A DNA stretch of 64,000 bases from the NCBI RefSeq assembly GCF_020085105.1, contig NC_058052.1, forward strand, positions 27,125,733 to 27,189,732, given 5' to 3'. This document shows positions 1 through 11,880 of the stretch, piece by piece. How positions within the stretch are numbered: position 1 is the first letter of the stretch; each line of letters opens with the position of its first letter. The notes under the pieces were generated by a model that did not search any database, had not been told where the DNA came from, and saw only the letters and a list, made by a program, of their open reading frames with translations. Position numbers and translations under genes: made by a program. This DNA is from Siniperca chuatsi. Lineage: Eukaryota; Chordata; Actinopteri; Centrarchiformes; Sinipercidae.

Positions 1-250
1 ACAGAACCCCCGATAATAACCACACATTCCCAGAAACTGGTGGAGTTGCCGCCCCGTTTCTGGCACAGGAAAATCCAAAATGAGCTGGACTTTAGCCGAT
101 AGAGGGGGCAAGTATGTGACTACAGCCTTACCAAACTGAAGGAAATGATCGGGTGTCACAAAAGCTGAGACCTCAGATGCACGATGTAAAAGGGGCACCT
201 GCCAATATCCCTTCAGTAGGTACAACTTGGTGACACAGTCACACTCAAAG
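1..250 (-). mobile_element. Ty3/gypsy-type retrotransposon fossil (reverse transcriptase/RNase H region)
   Basis: Read on the minus strand, this edge fragment resembles the end of a Ty3/gypsy reverse transcriptase and the start of its RNase H region, including a FLGMCGYYRGF-like block. It is a short, broken fragment cut by the window edge. No LTR is visible, and age cannot be judged beyond clearly decayed. Confidence 0.6.
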
Positions 251-254
251 ACAA

Positions 255-2045
255 TTGACTCAGGATCATAAAACTCAAGTTTGCACAAGCAAGTCTCTGT
301 GTGTGAGCATATGTGCACTAGTATTTGTTGTTCTTCAGCCAGTACAGCATTCAATTCAAGACCGTTTAGCCATTTCAAACATGCTGATTGAAGAACAGTC
401 TGTAATAGCCTATTCTGTGGTTTTGGTCTCTCCTGCTTACACTCTCCATTTCACTTTTTTTCTCTACATCTTTCTGTGTGTATGTCTATCTTTGTGAAGA
501 CCACTTTGAGTTTTAGTCGTTGAAAGTGGGGACATTTTTGGAAAATGAGGACATTTCTTCTGGCCCTCTTTTCTTCTCAGGGCCATTTAAGGGTCAAGAT
601 TTAAGGGTCCACACAGGTATATAGGTACAAACATACGTGTTACTGTTTTTCTCCCTCTGTATTCATTCCAGTACCAACAACTACAGAACAGCCATAAAAG
701 GAGGGAGAGTTAGGTCACAATCATATCAGTTTTAGTTACCAAGAGCTCAGTAAAATAAATAAAAATGAAATAACCAAGTACATTTACTCAAGTATTGTAC
801 TTAAGTACAGCTGTGACATACTGGTGCTTTATTTTAGCATCTGAGCATTTTGTTAATCATATTTTTCCTCCACTATACTAAAAAGTAAAACATTGTATTA
901 TCTACTCAACTACATTATCTAGTTACTTGCAGATTCTTTGTATGCAAAACATAGAATTAGCTCATGAAGTATATTTCTCAAGAGTTTAAATTGACTAAGT
1001 TTATATGGAGTTGTTAGAGTTGCTGAATGTTTAAAAAAATATCACAGGTTAATGCCATGATCAAACATAAGTGTACAGCTGTAGACATCAGTGATAGAGG
1101 CAGTTTGATGGGAACAATGTAATGCCTCTCTGTTTGCCATGTAGCTGCTAGTTCATATGACATAAAAACAGGGATGATAATAATGAAAATATAAAATAGT
1201 CAAGAGAAAATTTGAGACAGCAAGCAAGCAAATCATAGGCCAGCTGTAGACTTCTGACCCATTAGTAATTTTTAAAAATAAATTTGTGATTATATTTAAA
1301 AATTCAAGTATTTATTCATTTCAATTAATAAATATTTATTTTACAAATTATGAGTGTAATTAAATGGCAAATTTAAAGACGATCTTATTTATTTTCAGAG
1401 ATTTGTATTGCCTCTTTTAAATATGATTCAACAAATGTTTAAGCACAAAAGTAAATTGGCACTTCGTGAGACTGGGCATGACTGAGCCAAGTGGATATTA
1501 AAGATTTTTCAACATGATGCCTGCAACAAGTCAAATGTGATTGAAACTTCTTGGCATCCGACCCTCAAATGGATCTGTTGTGAATATTTGTAACCTTCTA
1601 TAACTGTCAGAATTGTGGCATCCATGTGAGCAAAGGAAAAGAAAAGCAACACCAAGAAGTCAGTTTTTTCCTCACACTATAAATGTTTACCAGCGATTAA
1701 AAAGCTTTTTGATGACAGTCTGATCTGCTTCCCTGTTGCATGGAAAACATGTTTCAAAGCTTCAACTCCACCTCTGTATTGTGCTTGATGTTTATGTTTT
1801 GGATTGTGACGCACATCCACTTGCACAGACAGACAGAAACAGGCCAAAACTGGCAAAGAAAGAAAGAACAAAGACTCAGTGTCTCCTACCATATGTCTGC
1901 TCACCCAGGTACTGGTGTTTTTGGTGTTTTCAGGGCACAACTTGAATTGAGGATAACCTACAGAAGCAAACAAAACACAAAGTTTTAACAAATCAGGATA
2001 TTTTGCAAGTAAAGACACTATAGGTATTGCCAACTTTCAGGTAGG
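255..2045. other. Gene-free AT-rich stretch with one decayed repeat
   Basis: No exon with believable splice sites or protein similarity was found. Positions about 770-965 resemble a common teleost non-autonomous repeat that contains the phrases CATTTACTCAAGTA and TACTTAAGTAC. A related piece, in reverse orientation, lies near 46.85-46.93 kb. The 118-residue minus-strand reading at 1677-2033 matches nothing I recognise and is treated as chance. Confidence 0.45.
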
Positions 2046-2049
2046 CGTA

Positions 2050-3830
2050 GACAATCATCATCGTAGTCTTTCACACCTAACCTGGAAATCCCTACAGACA
2101 ATTCTATTTGTTATAGTGTACCGCCCTCCTGGTCCGTATTCTGAAATTTTATGAAAGCTGAAAGTTAAAAAAAAAAAAAAAAATCAAGTTTAGTCCTTAA
2201 AAACAGATAAAGTAGTTATTGTAGGTGTTTTTAATATTCATGTGGACGTCAATAATTATAGCCTTAGTACTGCGTTTATCTCATTTAAATTCGACTGGCT
2301 TCTGTCAGTGTGTACATAAACCCACTCACTGTTTTAACCACACTACCCTTTAACCAGCCCTCAACTTTGTTCTGGCATATGACCGTGAAACTGAACATTT
2401 TATAGTCTTTCCACAGAATCCCTTTTTTAAATCAGACCACTATTTCATAACTTTTGAACTACTGATATTGGAATACAAGCCATTAGGCAAAAATTCCTAC
2501 ACTAGATGTCTATCTGATAGTGCTGTAGCTAAATTTAAGGAAGTGATTCCATCTGTATTTAATTCAATGCCATGCCTCAATATAAGAGAGGACTCCTACA
2601 CTATGATAGTGCTGCAGGCTCACTAAGAACGACACTCGACTCCATTGCCCCTCTAAAAAATAAGATGATAAAACAAAGGAGGTTAGCTCCATGGTATAAC
2701 CCACAAACCCGCAAATTAACACAAACGTCGCACCAACTAGAAAGAAAATGGTGTTCCAGCGATCGGGAAGACCTCCGTAATGCCAAAACAGCCTATTACT
2801 CAACATATAGAGAAAAATAAGAACAATCCCAGGTTTCTTTTCAGCACAGTAGCCAGGGCGACAGAGAGTCAAAGCTCTAGTGAGCCATGTATTCCTACAG
2901 GCCGCAGTAGTAACGACTTCATGAGCTTCTTTAATGATAAAATTTTAACTATTAGAGAAAAAAATTCATCATCAACTATAGACTTATAGCTAACCTTCCC
3001 TTTATCTCTAAGATCCTTGAAAAAGCAGTTGCCAATCAGCTGTGTGACATTCTACATAGCAATAGTTTATTTGAGGATTTTCAGTCAGGATTTAGAGTAC
3101 ATCATAGCACAGAGACAGCACTGGTGAAAATTACAAATTACCTTTTAATTGCATCAGATAATGGGCTTGTCTCTGTACTTGTCTTGTTAGATCTTAGTGC
3201 TGCATTTGACACCATTGACCATCACATCCTATTACAGAGACTGGAACATTTAATTGGCATTAAAGGAACTCCACTAAGCTGGTTTAAATCTATCAGATCG
3301 ATCTCAGTTTGTACATGTTAACAGTGAACCCTCCGTGCACGCAAAAAGTTGGTCACGGAGTACCTCAAGGTTCTGAGCTTGGACCAATTCTATTCACCTT
3401 ATACTTGGTTCCTTTAGGCAATATTACTAGGAAACACTCCATAAACTTTCATTGTTATGCAGATGATACCTAATTATATCTACCTGCAATTTTCTGATGT
3501 TAAACTCTGACAAAACTAAAGTTACTGTACTTATCCCCAGACACATCTGTAACTAATTATCTAAAGATATAGTTACTCTAGATAGCATTGCCCTGGCCTC
3601 CCGTAAGGAATCTCTGAGTTATCTTTGATCAGCATATGTCCTTTAACTCCCGCATAAAACAAACTTCAAGGACTGCCCTTTTTCACCTATGTAACATTGC
3701 AAAAATCAGGAACATCCTGTCTCATGATGCAGAAAAACTAGTCCATGCATTTATCCCTTTAGGCGGGATTATTGCAATTCCTTTACTAACTGCCAAAATA
3801 AAGCACTGTCACCATTCATACATGGTGTAT
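2050..3830 (+). mobile_element. L2/Maui-type LINE, 5'- and 3'-truncated
   Basis: Forward-strand pieces in several frames follow the order of an L2-clade ORF2. They are the end of the endonuclease (VYRPPGP near 2120), the linker (WYNPQTRKLTQTSHQLERKW near 2690), reverse transcriptase ([12 protein letters not shown] near 3010; [20 protein letters not shown] near 3185) and the active-site region (FHCYADDT near 3450). A C-terminal block with SRIKQTSRTALFHLCNIAKI lies near 3645. The copy is interrupted by several frameshifts and stops and lacks the typical 3' tail, so it is an old, inactive insertion. Confidence 0.85.
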
Positions 3831-5150
3831 AGTTAATAGTATGAACTGGGAAAAGGTTTTATTTGGCTAGATCCAAAAAGTAATTTTCCCCAAGATAAAG
3901 AACAATATAATAAGGCACTCCAGCACTTCTGGTTAAACCGGATCCCAACACTGAGAATGATGGGAAAACACTGACAGAGGGTGTAGTAGTTTATAGTCTG
4001 GTGCCAGCAGATCCTGACGAATCCTGTGGTCTGTTTATCAGCCGAAATACAAAAAAACATTGACTTTTTTGTGCTTCTTCCTTCCTCTGCATGAAGCCAG
4101 GAACCCAAACTCCATGGGCACACAAAAATGGGCATGTGGGTCATTCAGACATGTAAATGTAGGTAAACAGCTCCAACACACACACACACACGTCTTGCTT
4201 CCCTTTGTTCCAGCTGATTCAGAGCCTTTTGTTTCCTTCAGGTGGGGAGTCAGGAAAACACGGTGGAGGTAAAATGAGAGGAACCTGGCGTCTCAGGCCG
4301 ACCAGCTTCCTTTTGTTTCAGGTTTCCAAGGCAAGTCTTAATCCAGTGTCTGCTGCAGAACAATTCGAGTTGTACCAAAAACTTCTGAAATCTCACAGCC
4401 TTCCAGCCTCTGTGGCAACAACCACTGCTAGTGTATAATATATTAATTATTTTTATTTTAACAGCTGTTACACATCTAATGTGCAGACATTTGAATATCA
4501 TACTCTGTAGTCCTGATTAAATTAAATGTGTTACACAAGACTGAACCTCTCAGTTCTTTCTGTAAAATATGCATCAACAGTTGTCTAATTTGGACATTAT
4601 CTAATGATCAATTATCCAACATGATTTCAAACTTCTGCAGATACACAAGTCTCAGTGTGGCTGCATGCAGGAACATTGTGTAAAACTGGCAGCAGCTTTT
4701 GAATAATGAAAAACAAGAAACACTATTCAAAGACACATTATCTCATAAACTCCACATAATTAGCCAAATAGGTTCTGGAGCTAGGCATCTAAGAACTTCA
4801 CTGTATAAGTTGTACTGTGTATGATTGTGTATGTGACAATAAAACTTGAAACTAGGTTCAGTGCACTGCTTTCTCTATTTGTTAATGTAAGTATTTACGT
4901 CACCAACAGTTTGCACACACCCCTTCTAATTAGTGGGTTCAGATGCCATTTTAAACAGGTGTACAAATCAAGCCATCCATCTTCACTGAAACAATTGCTG
5001 TAGAATGGGTTGCCACAACAATGGATCTCTCATCTTCAGTATTTCATCTTTGTCATGTGTTTGTGGTTCATGTTTTTTCTTATCTATAGATACGTTTTAT
5101 TTGAATTAATACTCATTATTACACCATTACCTACAGTTATGACTAATATA
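3831..5150. other. Intergenic, short (AC)n tract only
   Basis: No gene was recognised. There is a short (AC)n run near 4175-4192. The open readings in this region lack similarity and splice context. Confidence 0.4.
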
Positions 5151-5152
5151 GG

Positions 5153-5570
5153 ACGGTGTAGTCCCTCATTCGTCCAGGAGTGAAAAAAAGAGAACCCCTC
5201 TTTGAACAGAAATGGTGGTCTGAGATTTAATCTGCCCAAAGTCTATCAGAGTGTATTATCACCTTGGTAACGCCAATCACATGCTAATCAGGCACTTAAC
5301 AGTGATGAGGTAGGTGCAGCCAGAAAACAATAGGCCTGATTACTGGGCCATCTTGGAAACTATTAGGTCAGTTTCAGGTGAAACTAGCTATTAACAGATA
5401 CTCAGGCAGATTCCTTCCTGAGGGCAGGGCTTATGTAATACAGAGTAGCTTAAATTTCCAGTTCCCGTCCAATTTTTTCACAATTGAGAATGACTTCCGG
5501 ATGGGAGCCGAAACGTCTTGATTCTGAAAACAGTGTCCAGATGACTACGATTGAAACCTTTTCTACGATA
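5153..5570 (+). mobile_element. Penelope-like repeat, copy 1 (keeps left end, lacks right terminus)
   Basis: The segment 5370-5570 is nearly identical to 29337-29536, including the phrases GAAACTAGCTATTAACAG and GGGAGCCGAAACGTC. The first 31 bases of this copy (from GACGGTGTAG at about 5155) are the reverse complement of the right end of the other copy. A whole element would therefore carry inverted ends. The CCGAAACGTC phrase is like the hammerhead-ribozyme core found in Penelope-like retroelements of aquatic animals. The family assignment is inferred from that motif only, since no coding part is present. Confidence 0.5.
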
Positions 5571-8500
5571 TGACTAATATAATTATTCACTCCTCTGTTC
5601 AGTTACAGTCCAGCGCCCCTGCAGAGCAGCTGCCCCAAACTAAACTCCCATAACAGCTTAAATGAGATGTTTTAGCTGTAAGACTCACATTTTAATGCCT
5701 TTGTGCATCATCTGTGATGTGGAAACATCATATTTCCACACAGTCAGTGAAATAAAAAAAAGTGTGCATCTGGTCATAAGTTATAAAGTCCTAGCACACC
5801 ACAGAGCGGTGACGCTAAGACTCAGCACCTGAGCTGCGAGTGTCGGAGAAATGAAAAGAAACAAGTCGTGCTGCCCTCCATATTTCCATCACAGTTAGTT
5901 TTGAAGTTAGGTAATTTTGAGACTCGGTTTGTACAGGCTGCCATGCATTACTCTGTATACTATGACGCAGCTAAAAAAAAAAAAAGGGGGCAGTTATTCG
6001 ACTGACAAAATCAGGTAAACTCTCCACTGATGATTCAAATCACTGACATTTAAGAGCAACCCTACATCATTACAGTGAAATTTTAGACAACACTGTGTTT
6101 CCAAATTTGGGGAAGGCCCTTTCTTGTTTTAACATGACAATGCTGGGCATGGTAACAACACTATGCTTAAGGTTGGCAACTAAAACTACATAGTTGACGT
6201 TATGGAAAGATCATGGTTAGGACAGATTATGAGCTTCTTTGAGCCTGAAATAGGCCCATAAAACACCTGCTGTGTTACTACTGAGAAATACCATGCAGCC
6301 TGCTGAGAGACAGAAAAAAAGTGTCTCTGCTGTGTCACGCTGTGAGCTGACCCAGTAATTTCTCTGCCAAAACCTCTGTCCACTCATATGTCAGTCTGTC
6401 CTTTGGGACCTCAGCATGTCTCAGGACAACTGTCCAATAAGCTGATCCAGGGACAGTTTGTTTATGTTCTGGTCCAATCCCAGGACACTGAGCTGCTCCG
6501 ACTGGGACTGACCCCCCGATGCAGCTCAAATCTCACTGTAAACAAACATCCAGTTTCCCATATTAGAATCAGAGACTACTTATGTTTGGATTTTAACATT
6601 TAAGAGTACAGTCTTAGTATACAGTATACTGTGTTTTTATCTGATTGACATGAAGTCATTGGGTCATGGTTGGCAGTCAGAATTGTCTGGTGTTTACACA
6701 TTTATCCCCAAAAAGCTAAAAGGTGGACAAGAACACTTTTCCAACCATCCATCCAACACTTGAAGACATTCACAATCCCCAGAGGAGGAACCCTAATGAT
6801 TCTGTTGACCCCTTGACCTCTAGCACCACATTTGACCAACATTTTGACGGGCACACAAGAAATGTCAAAACCAAACACAACAATCGTTTCACCTTGGGAG
6901 ACCCTCTCAGAGTCTGATTTTGTCCACCCTATTTATATCAGTGAGTCGACTCAATATTAAGATACCTCTTAGTATAACACAATACAGTTCAAGAACACCA
7001 CAAACTACAGCCTTCAAATTGACCATGAAGTTGAATCAACACTTCTCTAAAAACAGCTTCAACAAAAACCTGAACAATTCAGCCTTCATGAAGGTAGGAT
7101 TTATTGCAGAACTGTCGTATTAGACTGCATTAATTCCTACCGGGTGACGTGAAAAGGAACGGCGACCAAACAACAGGTTGACAGGGTTTTCACAAGGCAT
7201 ATTTCTGGGCCCTCTCCTGTTATACCTCTTCACAAGGATGCTTGGTTAATGTGAGCATATCAGGCTGTCATCATTAGCCCGTGCCTGCTAATACTACATG
7301 ATAATCTCACTTCTTTTGACCATAAACTGTTTAATCAGTATTCTATGGCTAAATGCAGCTTGTGCGATGGTCTCATAAAGCACTCATTTAGAACATTAAA
7401 CTGTTCACCATAACTTTGCTAAAAATTATCCACAAAATGGGGGCCTGACAGAAAACGTTTGGGAACTACATGGTAAACACAAATCCACTTGACAGTCCCA
7501 AAAGATATTGCGATCTCTCCAATGCTGCTTTCATGCTTCTGCAAAGATACATGTCAACATCTCTGCAGATCTGAACAGAGAACAGCGTTATGGGCAAATA
7601 TAGGTTGTGCGCACCTCCCAAATCAAATGACCCTGCATGTTCTGATTCGAAACAGAACACTGGAACTGGACGTGTTCGAATCTGTTCAAGTATATAAGAA
7701 AGCTGCCACTCGAATATCATCAAAGAATAACTGTGCACATTTGCAGACATAAGTTCCACCTTTGCTTCTGACAAAACCTCTGATTAGTTTGGCTGTTTCT
7801 CCATCTGACAAAACAGCCATTCACGAGAACAACGCCAGACCTTTTTGAATCAGTCACCACAATTGTGTTGTGGGCTAAACTGGAACCAGCCTACTTTGGC
7901 CCTTCTGTGATACAGTAACACAATGGATATCTTACATCATTTCAGTATTGACAAACTGTTTGTCCCACGTCTTTTATCGGTCTTTGTGTCTGTGGGAATT
8001 TATCCAGAAATACAATTCTTGGCCAAATCAAACCTCTCCAGCCCCGAATTGTGTTTTCAGCAATTGTTCTCATCTGGGAAGCACAAAGACAAAGAGCTTA
8101 TGCAATAATTACTCTATCCTCCTCAATGTTAAACCCTCTTTAGAGCCCAGTTTGGCTTGATCAGGAAAAGATCCAAAAATAAGACTTTTGATGGGACGGG
8201 GTGGAGAGAGGGTCAGTGATTATTCACTATTAATAAATAGAAAAACACCACATATATAGAGAGGATAGACATCCTTCACAGATAGCAAATAAACTAATTC
8301 TTTCCAATAATGCAATTACAGGTCAGCATATACAGAGATAGAAGCAAAACATATATTTTGTCTGTTTCTGTTCCTCAGTTATGTATGTGGGCTGAATAAG
8401 TGTGGGACAGGAATGGTCCCAGTTGTGATTTACAGACCATAAAAGATGAGATTCTAATTTGATACATACAATACCTTACATGCTCATATTCTTATAATTA

Positions 8501-9034
8501 TTATTTTTTTAAGTTCTACATAGTGTTTATGCCCCGCAAAGGGATGAATGTCAGATTAGTTAACTAGACATGGCTAAAAACATGGATTAAATAGAATTTT
8601 TAAATTATAATTTCAGAATCTGTTAGTCACACTTTGGGAAATTACAGTGTATTGCCAAAATCTTAAATAGACAAATGGAATATGTTGTCCTCACTTTTCC
8701 ACTTTTCACTGCATTGTTTAAATCCTCTGTCAGGGTTTAGGTTTCGTTGTATTGTTTTTTTAATTCCACCTTTTTCATTATTTTGGTGCTGGTTGTAAAG
8801 CCCTTTTAATCTGCTGTAATGTGAATGAAAGGTGGAATAAGAATACAAGAATAAAATCATAAAAATGTGTTTTTGGTGGTAAAGTGTGTTAGTCTTGCAT
8901 CATAATTTCATAATGGATTTCTGAGACAAAAATAGGTTTCTTTGTTCACTTAAACCTGCACTAACTTACTTTTTGGGACACTTGTGGGTAGCAAAAACAT
9001 GTTTTTCTTAATACCTTTTGTCTTATAGAAATCA

Positions 9035-9085
9035 TTTTGAATGAGCTTGTTGTTGAAAGGTGCTATACAAATAAACTTGCCTTGC
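9035..9085 (+). repeat. L2/Maui LINE 3' tail fragment
   Basis: The phrase TTGTTGTTGAAAGGTGCTAT followed by ACAAATAAACTTGCCTTG is nearly the same as the L2 3' end at 62970-63016. Confidence 0.7.
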
Positions 9086-9289
9086 GAAGACAACCTTTCA
9101 CATTGTAACAGTTTTCACATTGTCATTTGATACTTGTGAAAAATATCGGGTATAGTTGCTTTAAAACAAAGCAAAGTCTGTGGTGAAGCAGAAAAAGCCC
9201 AACAATTAATATAGAAGCTGTATACGCACAGGAAGCATTGAAGCTCATTCTGGAGGAAGATCCATAACCATCCATTTTGGGCTGCGGCT

Positions 9290-9530
9290 AATAATCATTT
9301 CCTTTATCGATTAATCTGTCGAGAATTTGTTTGAATAATTTAAATATTATTTAGTCTATAATATATCAGAAAACAGTAAAAAATGTACACCAGTTTCCCA
9401 GGGCCTAAGGCTAAAAAATTGCTTAAACAATGAATCCATTATCATAAGGGTTGGTGATTAAATTTCTCTTTATTGACTAATCGATTGGTCTTGTACTGAA
9501 ACGATTAATCAATCAAAATGTCACTGCAAA
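9290..9530. repeat. Degenerate teleost interspersed repeat
   Basis: Both edges carry related phrases (CGATTAATCTGTCGAGAA near 9307, and ACTAATCGATTGG and CGATTAATCAATC near 9475-9516), around a core with CTATAATATATCAGAAAAC. This looks like a non-autonomous repeat common in fish genomes. I cannot name its family with certainty. Confidence 0.4.
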
Positions 9531-11814
9531 TATATAAAGTCATCAAGCCAATATTAATTATGTGTGCATTCTCCTTTTTCTTTGAACGTTTCCTATCTTA
9601 TTGTTCTGCATCAGGCTCATGTTTGTGCAGCTAACTCCTGTCAGACTTGCCTTACACCAGGCAGGCTACATTTTCTGATCTCTGAGGGACCTTTTGACCT
9701 CGTGTCTGTCTGCCTTCTCCAACCTCTCAGCGACCCCGAGGGCACTTCCTGTGTGGAGGGGAAGCACACAGACAGATGGCAGACACGGCGTTCCATCCTT
9801 CAGAGTGTGTGTGTTTTAGTGAAAGCCGCAGACAGAGCAGGCTGTATAGCTTCCGGAGGGTAGACATCAGCTTTCTCATGAGAATGTTTCTGTCTTAACT
9901 GCTCAGAGGCCTTTTATCCAAGTTACAGACATATTAACATCCTTAGTAGGATTCAAAGCTGTTCAATGAGTGACATCAGGACTGGGTTGCGCCAAGTTTG
10001 TGTGTCTTTACTAAGTCCCTGCTAAGCGCTTAACTACTAACTATTTTCAAACTGGGGATTGACTTAATTGGGTTGCACCATTCAAACTTAAGGAATATCT
10101 TAGCTAGAAAAGATCTTCGTAATGTGTAAATCAATTGTTAGGACACATATGTAGTGCTGTCCAATCACAAAACAATCAACAGTAGGCTGCAGCATCACAA
10201 GCTGCATATCCACTATTAATAGTTTCAAGGTGCCAAGCAATATATTCAACTGACCCGCCAGTCCTTTGGAAAAGTAGTTTACTTCATTGTAGTTAGTAGC
10301 AGTCATATTCATATATGCATCTAGTTTAGAACGAAAGGACCAATCCCATTGGATTAGTCTAATGTATTTTTAGCATAATCTTTTGTAATTTGTGCTATAC
10401 TGTGTTTTTTTTGTGTGAAATGTAATTCAACAGTTCTTCACATAAATCTTGCCAGTTTGATTAACATTCTAGGTGTATTTAATCAGAGCTACTTCCGAAA
10501 AGCTGATGCAACTGGCAGCCGATTATAACATTTAGCATGCACAAAAACTAAACTGGGTAAGACTGATTTCTGGTACTGCGCACCTTTCTAGCAGTAAGTC
10601 AGGTACAGTTATAGTATTCACTGTATTCTGGGGCCGAGTTACTAATGGAGTGAAGTGAAAATAAATACTCCAACACTGTGTGATGATGTTTTTATTTCAC
10701 TGACTTGTCGTAGTTAAGGTCTTGTACACTGACTGACTGTCAGATTAGCTAAATGTGTTGATAAGTTTCAGAACTGTTTCTAATCTAATGCCATACAACA
10801 TAATTTTGTTCTACAATTGTCATCAATTCTGTCACTCTAATTAGGCATCCTCCTTCATTTCTGAGGGTTTAATCCAGCTTTGTAGAACACAATGGTATGT
10901 TGTATTTATTGTGTTATTTGTGTAAAGTCAAGGCACATGTATGTATCCGTATACTTGCTCGTCTTGTGTACTTAAAAAGTACCAACTCTAGTTTCAAAGC
11001 TCTTGAACTTGAACTTCGGGAAAGATATCTAATTGGGGGTGAACTTGGTTTCCCCAGTTTGTTTTCACAGCAGCTGCATTCAGAAAAAGCTAAACAGTTT
11101 TGTGTCTTCATTGAGGTTTGCATAATGTTTAGTTCATGGTTAAGCATCTATTAGTTATGGTTTAAGTTCAGGTGAGCCTCCAGGGAATGAATGTAAGTCA
11201 GTGAAGTGTCCCTTAAAACAAAGCTTCTGTTAAAGTTCAATATGAAGATTTTATTTATTTACATTATTTATTCATTTATTTTTATACTGGTGAATTTATC
11301 TGTCCCTGTTGTTGATCTTAATTTAGAATTTGCAAGCCTTTCCACTAATTCACTTTGTTCTAAAAAAAATAAACCCATTTTGATTACTGCCCAAAGCAAT
11401 ATGAGATTGAGATAATAATGATAAACTCTCCTTTAATCTGGAAAACAGGCCTTCTAGCTGTTCTTCTATTAAACAGCTACTGTCTTTGAATGCTGTCTTT
11501 TACCAGCTGCAACATGCTGAGGTTCATCCCCTTTTTAAGATGAATCTACATCACCATCTAGAGGACAAACACATGTACTGCATTGAGCACTGGCTTCTAG
11601 CATGTTGCCTTTGATGGCTGAACCCTCTAATGATAAAAATGTCTCAATTTTACTCATTTACTTTCAGACACAAAAGACTTTTAATACTTAATCAGTAAAA
11701 TACGGATTGATTGTGAATCAACTGAATCTTTGGAGGAAATTTGATTATTAGAAGTATGTATTATAGTGTATTATATTTTTTGCTTAGTGCTTCTCTTCCT
11801 GTGTGCACTGACGT

Positions 11815-11880
11815 GACAGTGAGCTGCTGTAACAAAAGAGTTTCCCCTCGGGGATCAATAAAATATTTCTGATTCTGAAA
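11815..11880 (+). repeat. Rex1-type LINE 3' tail fragment
   Basis: GTTTCCCCTCGGGGATCAAT followed by AAAATATTTCTGATTCTG matches, in reverse complement, the Rex1-like end at 52633-52690. Confidence 0.65.

Noticed and set aside
1677-2033. 118-residue minus-strand reading
   Set aside because: No recognisable domain, no splice context and no start context. The overlapping plus-strand readings are equally long, so it is likely chance.
4060-4438. Overlapping plus-strand readings of 70-77 residues
   Set aside because: A possible acceptor-like TTTCAG lies inside, but no donor, no similarity and no conserved neighbour exon was found.
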